The notes: a model not told the origin generated them from the sequence alone. A stretch of DNA of 64,000 nucleotides from Phanerodontia chrysosporium (GCA_001910725.1 MJGA01000012.1:310001-374000), one strand, 5' to 3'. Shown: positions 11,854 to 25,914, numbered from the stretch's first letter. Made by a program: numbers and translations.

Positions 11854-14305
11854 GGATGGTGTCTGCGCTGTCGCGATGGGTCAAGGGATGCGGCGTAGAG
11901 GAGTTGGAGAAAGTCGGAGAGACAGATGGAGGAGGAAGATGTTCGTCTCGTGAAGTGCAGCCGAAACCTGAACTGGGGCCAAACACGGGCCAAACAACGC
12001 GCCCATTTAGCGTGCCGAGCGAAGCCACGTGACGGCGACTGCCCCAGGTCTCGGGTACACTGTCGATACGCCTCGATATTGCCCGTGTCATCACCACGAG
12101 GCAGCAAATAAATTCCGCGAAGGTAATCCTACTATCATTAATCGGTCTTTTAAATGTGTTCGCGTGAAAACCGTGCCAGCACTTTCACTGGCCAAATAAT
12201 TCAGATTCTGTATGCTCTCTAGACGTACTTAGAGACTTCTGTTTCGGTATTATACAGGCGACGCGTGTGGATGTGTGGATTAAACGAAAGAGTCGTGAAC
12301 AGCTGGTGATGCATGGCGTGACGAAGCTTCAACTGCGGAGCGCTGGCCGTTCGCGCATCGGCTGCTCAAATCTCGCTGTGACTGATGTGTGACCTTTCAA
12401 AGACTGGTCCCGCAGAGCAGGTGCATTAAAGAGGCACTCTCGTTCACTTTCTGCCAATATTCGTAGATTTAGTCAAAGTGCACATATGCATGTATAGTCA
12501 GTATTTTAGTGCTCAAATGTGAGCACGGAGCTGCACCATTTCTGCAGTGAAAACGTTAAAAGACCGATTAATATATACTCGTTTCTCCTTAGAATCTGCC
12601 TGAGACATAATTTGCATCCGATGACCCCGATATTCTCGCCGCTGCGGCCGCGGCTGCGTCCCCGTTTGCATAGGCAGGGAAGACTACGTGCCTGGAAAGA
12701 AACATAACTTAACGTAGTTCGACTGACAGCTTGTTCTAGTGGCAGGCACCGTCGAAGACGAGGACCGAATTGTCTCGAGGCCGCCGTCAACTGGAACCCG
12801 CGCCTTCGTCACCGCGCTCTCGCAGGTCCAAGGGTCCAAGTCAGTGATGCGAAAAGGTTATCTGCACAGAATCGATTCGGTCCGCATGCGTACCTTCGAG
12901 GCTAACGCAATTGCGGGTGTTCTGTGCAGAATGAGCTCGAAGCTGCAGGCGGCCCCGCTGAGTTCCACGACTACGTTGAGGGCTGCTCAGGGTCCGGACA
13001 TTAGGAACTCCCAAGATGCGGTGCGTCGGAAAAGGCTCTAGTCTCAGATTGACGTCTTTCGCATACAGTTGCAGATCATTCGATATGTGGCCTCTTGTCG
13101 GCTCACGCGAACATTGCTGCTGGGACGATTGGCCCTCGGACTGGGCGGCCGCAGCGGCATGACCGACATGAGCTATGCGAGTGCACGTCAACTTGTCGTG
13201 GTAAGCTCATTCTTTTTCAGCACCATATGCGACCTCAATTTTGCGGCAGACGCACCTGTCACTCATTATGTGGCGGATACTTCACGCGCGGATGGCGACA
13301 CCAGACAGTTGCGTGAATATCAACTCAGCCTCTTGTACTGTACAGCTAGTGTAGACTCAGCGACGTCAAGAGCACAATCCAGAGCTATGACCCGACGTCA
13401 GCATGATGCTGGGGGAAATCACCGGTCTTCCCTATTGGTCTACTGATGAGAACACGACGCGGAGAGTACAGATAGGGACACCTCGCCAATGAACGCGAAA
13501 ACGCATCAGCTGTCTTAAATATGGGCAGGTAAGTCAAACGACCGAGACGCAACCTCTTGGCGAGCAGAAGCACCACGCCGCGGACTGCATTGGCAAGCCC
13601 CGCGGGCACGCGGAGCGTAAGCTGGACGTCGCCATTGTCGACTGTGCTGCGTCCAAGCACGCCGGTAATATGCTTCCGTGGACCTCCACAGGGGGACGGT
13701 CAAACGCAGCTTCTGTGCTGCTACTACACGAACAACCGGACGTGGGTGCGCGCATGCACCCGTTCCAAGCTGCCAAGGTGATGCAACGCGTACTACTTGA
13801 CCTGCCTTGTATAGTCTGTCGTGCGTGGCTTCGACGTGCCCCGCTCTAAGCCCATGTGCCAAGAAGTCAGCAGGCGTGTGTCGATGAACCAAGAAACCCA
13901 AGATTCAGCATGCTGTGCGCGCTCAGGGGATTCGAACGGCAGACGGTCTCGAAGCGGTCGAGTTCCAAGCGCCCGCTGCAGCATCCACGCAGCCGAGAAC
14001 GCAGCTCAAGCCATTCCTCGGCTGGCTTGGGGTCGACGACGACGGCCCTGGTTGCCGTCCCAGACCAATGCAGCCCTGAGCTAAAAACGGACAAGGGCGC
14101 ATCAGAAAGATTGAGGGTCCGCCGCGTGCTGCCGCTGCTGCGGGGGGTTTGGGCCGTCACGGGCTGTGACTGAATTGGATCTAGGGCCCCTTGCTGCTGA
14201 CCACCGTCTCCCTCCCCCTGCAGCCCGCCTGCCGCTGCTGCTCACGCGTGCGACGACCTGTAACCATACCCTGTACTCTGCACATCGTTTACGACTGCGA
14301 AAACC
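11854..14305. other. Long gene-poor stretch with unresolved open frames
   Basis: 12.1-12.7 kb is AT-rich and holds nothing I can name. Minus-strand frames at 13385-13660, 13515-13901 and 13867-14160 are long for this interval. They contain runs such as LPIFKTADAFSRSLAR and AVVVDPKPAEEWLEL, which could be exons of a gene diverging from the GH17 gene, but no domain is recognisable and no splice model is convincing. 14210-14305 is the pyrimidine-rich leader of the GH17 gene. Confidence 0.35.
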
Positions 14306-16478
14306 ATGAGCGGAATACCCATGCGGCCGTACCGTGACAACCCTGCCGTGACGGCATCTACCCCAGACTTGCAGGACTACTATGATTCCGATCTGCCTGT
14401 GAGATATTCTTAAACTCATACCTTGAGGTCGTCCTGGTGACACTTACCACTTCCTCCTCCTCGTTTGCTACTCTCTGGCCATCCGACCCACCGACCGCTG
14501 GGCAGCCTCCCCACCGCCTGTCTGGCACCGACGATCCCTACGCTTCAAACACCTTCCTGCACCCCGCACCAGACTCTCGCCTCCCTCCATCCGCCTCCAC
14601 CCCCAACCTCAACATGGCCGACACGAAAGGATTCAGCAACATGGACACCGGCGCAAGCTACTCGGGCAACAGCCAGTGGCTCGAAAAGCAGCAGTCCAGC
14701 AGCCGCAAGTCCAAGTGGCTCGTGCGTGTCGCTACCGTTGCCGCGACGTCCTCCCCTTACTGAACGCGTCGCCCACAGCTCATCGTCGCACTCGTAGGCC
14801 TAGTGGGCCTCGTCGCTGCCGGTATTGTCGTCGGTGTCGTTGTTTCGCACAACAACAAGTCGTCGAGCACAAGTAGCGCTAGCAGCAAGTCCGGCGGGTC
14901 GGGCGCGGTCAACCAGACGAACCCCAACGACCCCTCGTCGTTCGTCAAGGACCCGAACTTGAAACACTCCTTCTGGGGTCTCGCCTACACGCCCGCAGGC
15001 TCACAGCTTCCCAACTGCGGAAACTCACTGGGTGAGCATCTCGCTTTTCGCTTTCCATATGGTTGTTAACTCCGCTCTGCAGAGGATGTTATCGAGGATA
15101 TTCAGGTGAGTTTCTGAATGAGATTTCTACTACGCGCAGAGGGGGCAAGCGGTGGCCTTGGGTGTGGGTGCATCACCACTGATAGATGGACCGACCTATT
15201 TTTGGCGCGTCGGTGGAGACCTCACATTGCCCTGGACGCGTTCAAAGACGTAATGGTTCAGTGACGCCTTTACGCCCCCTTCCATTCCGACCCCTTGGCG
15301 TCACCGAACTGAACTAACCTATCACCTCTATAGCTTATTTCCCAGCTGACTTCGGTATGTAGCTTATTTCCGCCTAGTACCTGCATACTTATCCATCCTT
15401 GTAGCGCATTCGTCTGTACGGAGCCGACTGCAACCAGTCTGCCCTGGTCCTGGAGGCCATCAAGCAAACAAAGGTCGACCTTGGTGTCTACCTCGGTATC
15501 TACAACGTCCCAACAGACGGCGGCGCAGCATATGAGCGTCAGCGTGACACCATCAAGGACGCTATTGAGACTTATGGCACTGACCACATCCTTGGCGTTA
15601 CTGTTGGTAACGAGTTCATGTTGAAGTGCGTTCCCTCCCAATTATCACGGTTTCTCTGGCTCACCCATCCCAGCTACCTTACCGCTAACGGCGGAGGTGA
15701 CACACCGAACGGTCCTATCGGCGCTCAGGGTGCCCAAGCCCTTATCCCCAACATCACCGATACTATCAACATGCTCAAGGGCATGAACTTGCCCAAGCAT
15801 ATCCCGGTGGGAACTGCTGATGCAGGTAGCTTCTTCAACAACGAAGTCCTTGAGGCGGTTGAATACGGCGTACGTGCACCATTGTCTTCCACAGCTGCTC
15901 AAACTAACATGCGCTCTAGATGTCGAACGTCCACCCGTGGTTCGCCAACGTGTCCATCGACCAGGCTGCCGGCTGGACGTACGAGTTCTTCCAAGAGCAG
16001 AACGTGCAGGTCGCACAGAGCCTGCCCAACAAGCCGACAATGTACATCGCCGAGACGGGTTGGCCATCAAAGTCCAGCGACGCTGGCAACGCAAGCAACG
16101 GCCCGTCTCTTGCGTCTGTTGACAACCTGCAGAAGTTCTTGGACACCTTCGTCTGCCAGTCGAACACCAACGGCACTGGTTACTTCTACTTCGAGGTGAG
16201 CTATTCTTGGAACCCAGAGGAGTGGAAAGCTGACGATCTCGTTCTTCTCAAGTTCTTCGACGAGGCATGGAAGGTGAGATTAACTCTGACAGAAGCAGCT
16301 GAGACCCGTGTTAACCTTCCATCTTCCAGGACCAGCAATTCGGTGGTGTCGAGGGCTGGTGGGGTCTGTTCAACGCAGAGTAAGTACTACGTCCCGCTAC
16401 CACATGGCTACGGCGCTTAACCGTTCCTCCAGCAAAACCCTCAAGGACATCACTATCCCTGACTGCGAGATTTCATAA
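14306..16478 (+). CDS. GH17 glucan endo-1,3-beta-glucosidase, membrane-anchored
   Basis: A cell-wall beta-1,3-glucan hydrolase or remodelling enzyme. The ATG at 14306 begins MSGIPMRPYRDNP. A long hydrophilic cytosolic N-terminus rich in Ser and Pro is followed by one transmembrane helix (LIVALVGLVGLVAAGIVVGV), then a Ser-rich linker and the GH17 barrel. This is the type II membrane layout known from basidiomycete GH17 enzymes. Catalytic-domain landmarks are FWGLAYTPAGSQLPNCG, RIRLYGADC, VDLGVYLGIYN, VTVGNEF (the acid/base Glu) and YIAETGWPSK (the nucleophile Glu). The C-terminus is QQFGGVEGWWGLFN and TLKDITIPDCEIS, stop at 16478. About ten short introns, including tiny exons around 15080-15360, splice in frame throughout, and I find no frame break. 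It lies 1.2 kb upstream of a co-oriented xylanase. Confidence 0.93.
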
Positions 16479-17706
16479 ACGGATCTTGGACTCATCTCGG
16501 ACAGCACTAACTCTGCTCGTCTACCGCTCAACCATACTGTACTCTCTAAGCTCTCCTTGCGGACGCCTCTTTGACAGACCCTCGCCGCAGGCCCCCCTGG
16601 GGTGCAGCCGTCTCGGACACCGCTTTACACCCCTCACGCTCGTTTCACATACCATTCCTTTTATTGAGAGTTCGTATGGACGGTCTTCTGTTGCATCGCT
16701 AGCTACTCGCTCTATTCCAGTCTTTTTCCTCGCCCGTGTTATATGGATTATGGCATTTGGATATGTACATTGCAGGGTGCGCGCCTGCGTGCTGTTGCGG
16801 CCTGTGTAGTTGCGCCGTGATGGAGCGTGCCTTGTGTGGGCATGTGGCCTGCCAACGCCCCGCGTATTCCGCTGCTTACTCTGTTCTTCCGCGGTCCGCT
16901 GACCTCTGCAGGATTGTCGTTGCGCTTCCATTCGGTCCCGCGTACCTCTGATGTTAGTCCCTTCGCAGTTTAGGTCGTCGCGAACTTCTTCTTTCATTCA
17001 CCTCAGCTAAGTTCAGTTAACGCAGCTTCTGAAGGAGTTTGGACCTGACTTCGCCGATGTAGCTTCGAATTGCGTCCATGACATCTACTGGAATCGACAA
17101 ACTGAATCATTGGCGAAAGTCTGTTCACAACCGGCGATCCTCGTCCTCCTCGACTACTGTTATTTTTAGCAGCCATTGAAAGACACTCTTGGCAGTCGAG
17201 GCCCTCTCAGCTGCTCGAAGGTGATTTTGGCGACGAAGGCACTCGCGGTCAAAATCGCGCGCGCAAACCCGAACATTCTCCTGACTGCGTACCCCGCACT
17301 GTCGCACCCCGCATCCGAAATATGGCCGCACGAACAAGGCTCAGGATCTGCCGTACTTCGACGGGATGCAGCGAGGAAGACCCAGCGTGCATGCGTGCGG
17401 CCCCGCGACGAAGACGGGCCAGGTTCCCCGCAAAGTGGGGGCAGTCGCTCGTCGGATGCTTTTGCGCTTGTGCACGAACACGCGAACCGCCGTGCTCGCG
17501 CATGACACTCGCGACAGGGCAAGCTCACGTGTTCCGCATCTACCTGCCGAGCATTTCAGCGACTTTACTCCCGGACGCTCTGGTCGTTCGGCACGCGCGC
17601 AGAGTCGATTTGCGGGCGAGTACAAAATGGGCGACAATGAGGATTTGGGGTGCGTGCCTCCCAGCGATTGTCGTCTGCTATATCGCCCAGCGTGCCGACC
17701 CAAGCA
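16479..17706. other. Intergenic between GH17 and GH10
   Basis: 3' flank of GH17 and promoter of GH10. GC-rich overlapping open frames occur on both strands at 17.1-17.7 kb with no recognisable domain. A TACAAAATGG at 17620-17629 is a possible core promoter element of the xylanase, weakly supported. Confidence 0.35.
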
Positions 17707-19209
<1,503 letters not shown>

Positions 19210-19523
19210 ACGGCGCGTTCCTATGCACCGCCCAAAATGTGTATCACTACTGTAACCCTGCATTCTTGGACCAATTTATTCGCTTCTATTCACTCGAGCG
19301 AGAATTGACAGAAGCTTAAGGGGACCAGTGCTAACGTACGATCAATCCCTGTCCCATCACTTATAATCTCCTCAGTTGCAGACTCCGGTCCATAGTAACT
19401 CACCAACAACCACCACTGCCAAACGCCTTGAGGTGAATGCTTGCCTTTGAAGGAGAATTTAGCTCATGCCTAGCTTGATTCTTTGGTACAGTACCTGCAG
19501 AGAACCGTAAACTCGCTACCGGA

Positions 19524-20916
19524 ATGTCAACATTGGAGGAAATTCCCAAAGCTGTGCTGCACCACAGGGCAGTTCTCGCGCTGTCAATCGAGCGATACAT
19601 ATCCCGGAGCTCGCAGAACACATCATCGACTTTCTGCACGACGACCAGGACGCGCTTTCACGATGTTCCCTCGTCTGCCGCGCGTGGCTGCCCGCCAGCT
19701 CGCGCCACCTCTTCAACCGGTTCTCGTGGCCCCCCTGCCAACATGCGTTCGGAGTCGCAAGACCCAAGAACGGGTGCAAATGCGCCTTTCTAGGCAGCGG
19801 AACCAACTTCTGGTCCACCCTGGCTGACTTTCTCGAGGGCTCGCACCGCGTTCGGACTGCTGTGCGCACCCTCACAATCGCCTTCAAGTGGATCATAACA
19901 CACCGCACGGTCCCGTATGCACAGTTGTGGACGACCGAGTACAATTTTGTGGCAACGCCGTCTCACCTCGCGAACGTCGTCGACAGCCTTCCGAACCTAC
20001 AATGTCTATCTCTCTATCATCCTACTTTCCGTCAGGATACCTCGCCCCATGCGCCTCCTCGTTGCAGGGAGAGGACCCTAAATAAACTCGTCCTCGAGTA
20101 CCCATCCACCTCTGCAGTCGACTACGTGCAAACGGCTCTTCTCCAGGACGTCCTGCAGGTATTCAGCCGCATACACACGGTGCAGATCCCGCGCATGGTA
20201 CCCTTTAGCACGGACAACTACCCCACGTCGGCCGCAACGCCGGACCTTTCTCCGCTCACCGACGTCCAGTCCTTGCGCATCGACAACTCAAGCTCCTCCG
20301 CACTCATCCAAGTTATCAGAGTGGTGTCATCTGCCGCAGTGGCTAGTTCTATCGCGCACCTCAGTGTACATGACTTGCGCGATCCGGTGCCGAGTGAGTC
20401 ACTCCCGGCGCTGCTACACTCGCTGCCATACCTCGAGACGCTCTCACTCAGCGGCACACACGCGCCATCCCTCCTCGCGCGGCCACACCTGCTCCCGCAC
20501 CTGCGCACCCTCGCGCTCGCCGGCATCGTCGCCGCCGAGCCGAAGTATGCGTGCTCAACGTGGCACGTCCTGCACGCACTCGCAACAGGAGCACCTCCGA
20601 GCGTCTCCGACCTCAAGCTGCGCTTCGTACTCCGCGGCCCTCCGAAACCACCCCGGCAACCGCCATTGCTGCTCTGCAAGCGTGCGATTGGATGCTGCTA
20701 GATACGGTTTTGAAGGCCTATAAATACACAAGTGTTACGCTCGAGTTTGTCCTCGACATGCGTTCGCTTGCGCTCACGCAATTCAACGCATCTGAAGTGC
20801 GGCAAGCCGTCGAGGAGGAGGCGCAGGCATCGATGTCGGCGCGTGCGAGGCTGCCGTGCGCCTGCATGTCCGCGTTGGTGAGTTGGATGAATTTTGTGCT
20901 ACTGCCCAACAACTAA
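19524..20916 (+). CDS. F-box protein, paralog 1 of 4
   Basis: A predicted substrate-recognition subunit of an SCF ubiquitin ligase. The ATG at 19524 starts MSTLEEIP. After the break below it reads IHIPELAEHIIDFLHDD and SRCSLVCRAWLPASSRHLF, the F-box, then RFSWPPCQHAFGVARP, a motif shared by all four paralogs. The rest is a leucine-rich, LRR-like region (LPNLQCLSLYHP, LPYLETLSLSG). Two single-base breaks occur, at the CCC of 19545-19547 and the CCC of 20638-20640. With one C restored at each, the span is 1395 nt and encodes 464 residues, close to the intact paralog at 21290 (462). The gene is intronless like its siblings. The target is unknown. Confidence 0.75.
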
Positions 20917-21289
20917 ACAACTACTAGACTGATGATCTCCTTGCGGGCTGCGGCCTCAGAAGACGACGCAGTGCCGCTAGCATAATTAGCACTTGAAAGA
21001 CCTCATTTCACGAAGAATGGCACCTAGCTTAATCCCTTACTCCTGATTGTTCCGAGTTGTCAGGCAAAGTTGTTCATTCGGTAGAACAACATGCGTACTT
21101 GCAATGTACTGAAAAGTGGCCTTTGTAGAATGCGATCTTTCCCAGGCTCTTCTCACGTCCCTCTGATATATAGGTAGCTCCCTCAATGGCGAACGCTTAC
21201 TCATCGTTCAACCACCATCATCCTAGGTCTCTGTTCATCTTCTACTCGCACCGTCTTCACTTGGAGGGCTCCATCAACTCACTGGCAGG
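20917..21289. promoter_or_regulatory. Promoter region of F-box paralog 2 with TATA-like box
   Basis: A TATA-like GATATATA at 21165-21172 lies about 118-125 nt upstream of the ATG at 21290, with pyrimidine-rich sequence between. This is a plausible core promoter; nothing else is evident in the gap. Confidence 0.35.
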
Positions 21290-22678
21290 ATGTCGAATGA
21301 CAAAAACCTCTCCGGCCCTCCGGACGTTTCATGCGCTAGCACTCGAGCCCTGAACATCCCTGAACTCTCAAGGCACATCATAGACTTTTTACATAACGAC
21401 AAGGACTCGCTACGACAATGCTCACTCGTTTGCCGCACATGGCTGCCAGCCACCTCATACCACTTATTCAAGAGACTCCTGTGGCCACCTTGCCAACACG
21501 CATTCGGGATTAGAGAACCAGACAACGGATGTTCATGTGGGCTCGTGCAGGACAGGTTCTGGTCGCTACTCATCGACCTACTTCAGTCTTCGCAGCGCAT
21601 TCGGTCCTCTGTGCGCACCCTCATTGTTGCTTTCCAATGGTCATTCGTTTCACGTCCGAACTGGGCTGGAAGGGTCCGGATTGGAGAGTTCTGCTATCGT
21701 ACGAAGCCTTCTGAACTTGCGGCAGTCGTTGATAATATTCCAAACTTGAAGTGCCTACATCTTCGTGGACCGATGTTCTCGCCGGACACGACGCCTGTCG
21801 ATCTCAGCACTGGCCGCTCCACGCGAATAATCGATGAACTGATCTTAAACTCCCCGATCACCATCTGGACTACGGAGGAAGAGCTGGCTGCCCTTCAAGA
21901 CTGCCTGCGAATATTTCGCCGCATTTCAAACCTGCAACTGCCATACCTCGGGGAGCACTGTGCGGATTACACTCTTGCGATGGCCACAGAGGAAACCATG
22001 CTTCCAGAGATTGGCTCTATCCAGTTCGAGACGTCCACGTCTGCGGCGCTGGTTCAAGTCCTCAAGATCCTTGTGGCCACCGCCGCCCCGTCCTCGGTCA
22101 CGCACCTCCGAATCAGCAACCTCCACGATGCCGTGCTGAGCGCGGACCTCGTACCGATACTGCAAGCCCTACCGTACCTGGAAGAGCTTGAGCTCTCAGG
22201 ATCACATGCGACCAGCGTGCTTGCACCGGATGTCGCGCACCTTTTTCCGCGGCTGCGCACGCTCGTGGTGTTTGGCGTCGTTGACGTCGGAGGAGAGGGG
22301 ACGCATGCGCCTTGGCTCGTCTTTGAGAAAACAGGGGCATGCGTGGCACCGCACGTTGAGGAGCTCGCCCTATGCTTTGCCCTCGTCGGCCCGTATGCAT
22401 GCGTGCCCGACGGTGACATTCTGGAGGCGCTGCGGACGTGCAACTGGTCGAACCTTACAACAGTCGTCAGCGCATACTCAAAGTCGACGGTAACCGTAGA
22501 GCTGATGCTCCATGCGGACTCTGTGGCTTTACAGGACGGCCCCGCTCTGGTCGCCGCAATTCAACTGGTGGAGAAAGCAGCAAGGGAGTTGATGCCTGTG
22601 TATGCTCAAGAAAGAGTCCGCCTTCAGATCGATGCTGGTGAGCGGTCTCCCTTGTTACCGCAGATCTCAGTCTGTTGA
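21290..22678 (+). CDS. F-box protein, paralog 2 of 4 (intact)
   Basis: The one paralog here with an uninterrupted frame: 462 residues, intronless. The F-box lies at about residues 25-60 (ALNIPELSRHIIDFLHNDKD, SLRQCSLVCRTWLPATSYH). LLWPPCQHAFGIREP follows, then a leucine-rich region with repeated short motifs (IPNLKCLHLRGPMFSPDTTP, LPYLEELELSGSHATSVL, LFPRLRTLVVFG) and a conserved C-terminal CNW motif (paralogs have CDW or LNW). It is the reference for reading the broken siblings at 19524, 28675 and 30740. Role: probable SCF adaptor by family knowledge. The C-terminal region is variable between paralogs, as expected for target binding. Confidence 0.88.
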   Translation: MSNDKNLSGPPDVSCASTRALNIPELSRHIIDFLHNDKDSLRQCSLVCRTWLPATSYHLFKRLLWPPCQHAFGIREPDNGCSCGLVQDRFWSLLIDLLQSSQRIRSSVRTLIVAFQWSFVSRPNWAGRVRIGEFCYRTKPSELAAVVDNIPNLKCLHLRGPMFSPDTTPVDLSTGRSTRIIDELILNSPITIWTTEEELAALQDCLRIFRRISNLQLPYLGEHCADYTLAMATEETMLPEIGSIQFETSTSAALVQVLKILVATAAPSSVTHLRISNLHDAVLSADLVPILQALPYLEELELSGSHATSVLAPDVAHLFPRLRTLVVFGVVDVGGEGTHAPWLVFEKTGACVAPHVEELALCFALVGPYACVPDGDILEALRTCNWSNLTTVVSAYSKSTVTVELMLHADSVALQDGPALVAAIQLVEKAARELMPVYAQERVRLQIDAGERSPLLPQISVC

Positions 22679-22919
22679 TGCATTCTTCAGTGTAATCTGC
22701 GCATAGGCTGGCAATTCTTGTGCTGGGTCATGGTACTCATCTGAACAACGCTCTGCTGGAGCACCGCTACATGACTCGGACTGGTCCAAATAATACTCCT
22801 CTCTCGCACAAAACTATGTAATACCGCATATATGATCTCACGCGCTCCTATACTGTAGCCACGACCATCCTATGTTCACTGTCCACCCAGCTCTCAGTAG
22901 TAACATTGTGTCTTCTGCA

Positions 22920-23052
22920 CGAGGTCGATGTCCTTCTCCTCCGCGCGTCTCTGGTTCAGCTCAATGCATTCGGCGGACCGAACCGGTTCGGGTAACGTCT
23001 TCCACTCAATCGAACCAAAATGGGCCAACTCGCTGGATATACGACGAGATCC
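22920..23052 (-). repeat. Dispersed repeat, copy 1
   Basis: Read on the minus strand, this stretch resembles 28243-28360 on the plus strand. A shared core is GAGTTGGCCCATTTT followed by (G/A)GTTCG. Both copies can be read as SRRI, then ELAHF and a KT-x-P-x-PV motif. Its origin (mobile-element fragment or decayed gene) is unknown. Confidence 0.5.
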
Positions 23053-23063
23053 CCGACCACTTG

Positions 23064-23077
23064 CCCCCCCCCCCCCC
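23064..23077 (+). repeat. C14 homopolymer
   Basis: Fourteen consecutive C. It lies inside the open frame of the F-box-like remnant, where it encodes a Pro run. The true length is doubtful given the homopolymer errors suspected elsewhere in the window. Confidence 0.8.
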
Positions 23078-23512
23078 GGCGAAGAAGTCGTCGACCATTG
23101 TGCGAGCGAAGTCATCAGCAAAGTCAAGCTTACTTTGTCTTCCCAATGCGCTGATTCTCGCGATCGTCCACGCGCTCGGCGAGATCAAATCGGTCGTTTA
23201 CCTGTGTCTCGCCCACGACATCTTCGGCCTCGTTGGCGAAATATGTCTCCGCGATATCTTCATCCCTCAGCCTCGGGGAAATGGGCAGGTGAACGCATGA
23301 TATGCGTCGGTGCCTACTGCAAGCCTGATTCGTTCCCTGCGGGTGTTCAAGATGAGGTCTCGGCCCAGCTAGCGCACCCAGAAGCGTCCAACGGCCTGCA
23401 GAGACTCTTCGCATTCTACCTACACGTGTCCCACACCTACCCGTACCGCGAAGTTCCTCCCGGCAGCCACCGCGACAGTTTTTGGCAAGCTTTCGCTCCC
23501 CACAATGCGTGA

Positions 23513-25914
23513 GAAAGGTCGGTCGCAAGTTTTTAGTCGTATGAGAGGCTACTGGCCTGTATGAGTCCCGCGCATCTGCATCATGAGGGTGCGAAAGGAT
23601 GTGCCAGAGGGACCCACGGCTGCATTTCGTCGCGCACCTGGGCCGAGCCTCGGCGCGCCGCGCTGCGACGGTGCCAGCAAGACACTGCCATAAGCGTGCG
23701 CACGCAGCCAAGAGGCGGAACCTCGGACGCAGTTGTGCATTCTGCTATCGTACGACAGGGGAGCCTGCGGACAGCGTATGGCAAACGGGTGCTACCAGCG
23801 ACGAGGCCGCGACGCGCCTAGGGCCGTGGTACGGCGGCGGCGCGTCGGACGCGGTGCCAGCTCTGCAGATGATGTGAAAACTGTGCGGACAGGGCCGAAG
23901 ACATACGCCGGCTAGCCTGCTTCTCGCCTTCGCCCTTCGCACGAGCGATGGCTGCACGCGTCTGCTCGGACGTGTTTGAAAGGCACATGCTGCAGTGCAG
24001 ATGAGCATTTGCAGTGGTGATCAGCGACGGCGGAAGGAGAACGCACATTGATATCCGAATAATTAGGAGTTTGCACTGCAGATCGCGGGCGGACAGAACC
24101 CTGTGGAAACACGCCAGCACACACGTCACGGCCAGGCTTCTGCCGCAACGCGTGATCCGACGTCAGGCGGGCGCCAGTCGTGCGGGCAGTTCGCAGTCGA
24201 GATAAGTACAGGCATGGCATGGAGTTGTATGGCGAGCTACGCGGTAGCAACTCAGCGGCACAGGGCGGGTGGGAGCAGGCCGGCCTCGTGTGGTGGCAAC
24301 CAGGACGCTGTTCAGCCGTTGACCCTTGGCGTAGTCTGTACACTGTAACTAGCAACGATCCGCGTCAGACCATAGCTGGCACTGCGACCGATGGAGCAAG
24401 TGGGCCCACCTCCACATTTGCGACAGTCGCACCCTTTGCTGCACGCCCTCCGCGAGGTGCGCCTATTGCGGTAGAGACGCCACCACGACGAGGACCGAGC
24501 GGCGTTCCTTGCGCGACGTCGAAGGCCCAGGAATCGAAAGAGTTTGACGAATTCCGCGGCAGAAGGGCAAGGACGGGCAGGGCCTGGGAAACAGCATGGC
24601 AGGGGCTGTTCATTGTGCTAGAGAGCGGACAGGTGACCTCGGCGCGTCCCACGGCGAAACAAGGTTGGTGAATTGGTGGTGGCGATTGTGCGAGCGGACA
24701 TGATGTGCTTATCTGTGCCACACTGCCTCTGAGCGCGAGGGCAGCAAAGCGCGGTGGGTGCAGTCGTCGCGTAAAGCGAGACACTGCAGGAGGCGACGCG
24801 AGTGCTAGGGCAGTCTCTGGGCGGGACTACACGTAGATGGCGAGTTGTTGCGTACGCGTTGAGCCGAGGTCGAAGAGACTTGGCCGTGTTCGACAACACT
24901 GCAGGCTGCTGCAACTGGGCGCTTGCCACGCAACGCCAGACGCAGGCAAGCGCGCAAACCCTCGAACACTATCTTGCAGGGTTGCCTAGGCCAGGAAAGA
25001 ATGCCGCTGCGGTCAGACAGAGGTGACGGCAGCTGCAAATTGTTTGCACAGAGTCTAGGCAGCGACAAAGATTCGTATCCAACTTCGGTGAAAATGGCCA
25101 AGATGTGACGTCTGGATAGCGCAACCACGCGAAACACGACACTCGGGTGGCAGCTTGGCCTTGTCACCACCCGAGGTAGCCGTCGCCGCCGCTGTGTGAG
25201 CAGGCCTGTGCAGCGAGTGCGTCGAGCGTCGCGGCCGTCGCGCGATAGAGTGGATGAGGAGGAGAGCATGTGAACAGGTGAGGTGCCTGCGCTGAATGGA
25301 GATCCGTACTGGCGGGACGGGTTAACCCGGGATGGACTAGTCTCGATCGCACACTCTGGAGACGTGCGACACGTGTTAGCAGCTGCTTCGGGATGCGGGG
25401 AAAGACCCAGAGCAGTGCCTGGAGTGTTGACCGTGCGCGGCGCAGAGCAGCGGTTGGAAAAACACACGGGACGACTCGGGAGGCGTGCGGAGGGAACAGC
25501 GAGGCCATGGGCTCCTGGTTGTCGCATGTGTATATTTTTGGGCATAGGGAGGATGTCACAAGCCCACAATCTGCGAGGCGGGCGCTGCCGAAGCCTTCTG
25601 CCAGCGGATGCCTGCGTCAAGCATGAAAATCTTGTATGTCATTGTCGTACGCCATGACATAGACCTCGTCGGGCTCGTCTGGGTGCTGCGTCAGGCCGAC
25701 GGAGGTATAAAGAGGATCGGTCAGCGGGAGGAGAGGTCGCAAGTCGGGCAAGCGGGCAGTGATGGCATCTCTCATGGATCTCAATCAATCTCCGACCCAA
25801 GTTCGCGATTCATATACAGCATCGCTCCCCTCCTTGCAACGAAAGCTCCTCTCCTTCGCTGCCCCTTTCTCCTCCTTCGCTGCCTCCTCCTTCGACTCCC
25901 TCTTCGTCCTCACC
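23513..25914. other. Gene-poor stretch
   Basis: GC-rich open frames on both strands (the largest on the minus strand at 24805-25620) have low-complexity Arg/Pro/Ser composition and no recognisable domain. I treat them as chance frames. The last 210 nt are the promoter of the next gene. Confidence 0.4.
25707..25712 (+). promoter_or_regulatory. TATA box candidate
   Basis: TATAAA about 203 nt upstream of the ATG at 25915, followed by a C/T-rich stretch (25828-25905) typical of fungal transcript leaders. Confidence 0.35.

Larger units (their letters stand above)
22872..23512 (+). pseudogene. F-box-like protein remnant of a different subfamily
   Basis: The frame from the ATG at 22872 gives a Pro-rich leader, then LLCLPNALILAIVHALGEIK and SVVYLCLAHDIFGLVGE, which has the F-box hydrophobic pattern but is not related to the four paralogs around it. 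ASGKWAGERMICVGAYC follows in another frame, joined by restoring one base at the CCC of 23264-23266; it ends at 23512 (WQAFAPHNA). Agaricomycete F-box proteins of this type often have a W-A-G-D/E-R block after the F-box, which supports the reading. The gene looks short and could be truncated. Its 5' part overlaps a dispersed repeat (22920-23052) and a run of 14 C. Confidence 0.4.

Noticed and set aside
13925..13945. tRNA-like GATTCGAAC on the plus strand
   Set aside because: The would-be T stem does not pair (CTGCC against CCCCT) and no cloverleaf can be drawn.
24805..25620. Minus-strand frame of 271 codons
   Set aside because: Arg/Pro/Ser-rich low-complexity translation with no recognisable motif. 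GC-rich DNA yields such frames by chance.
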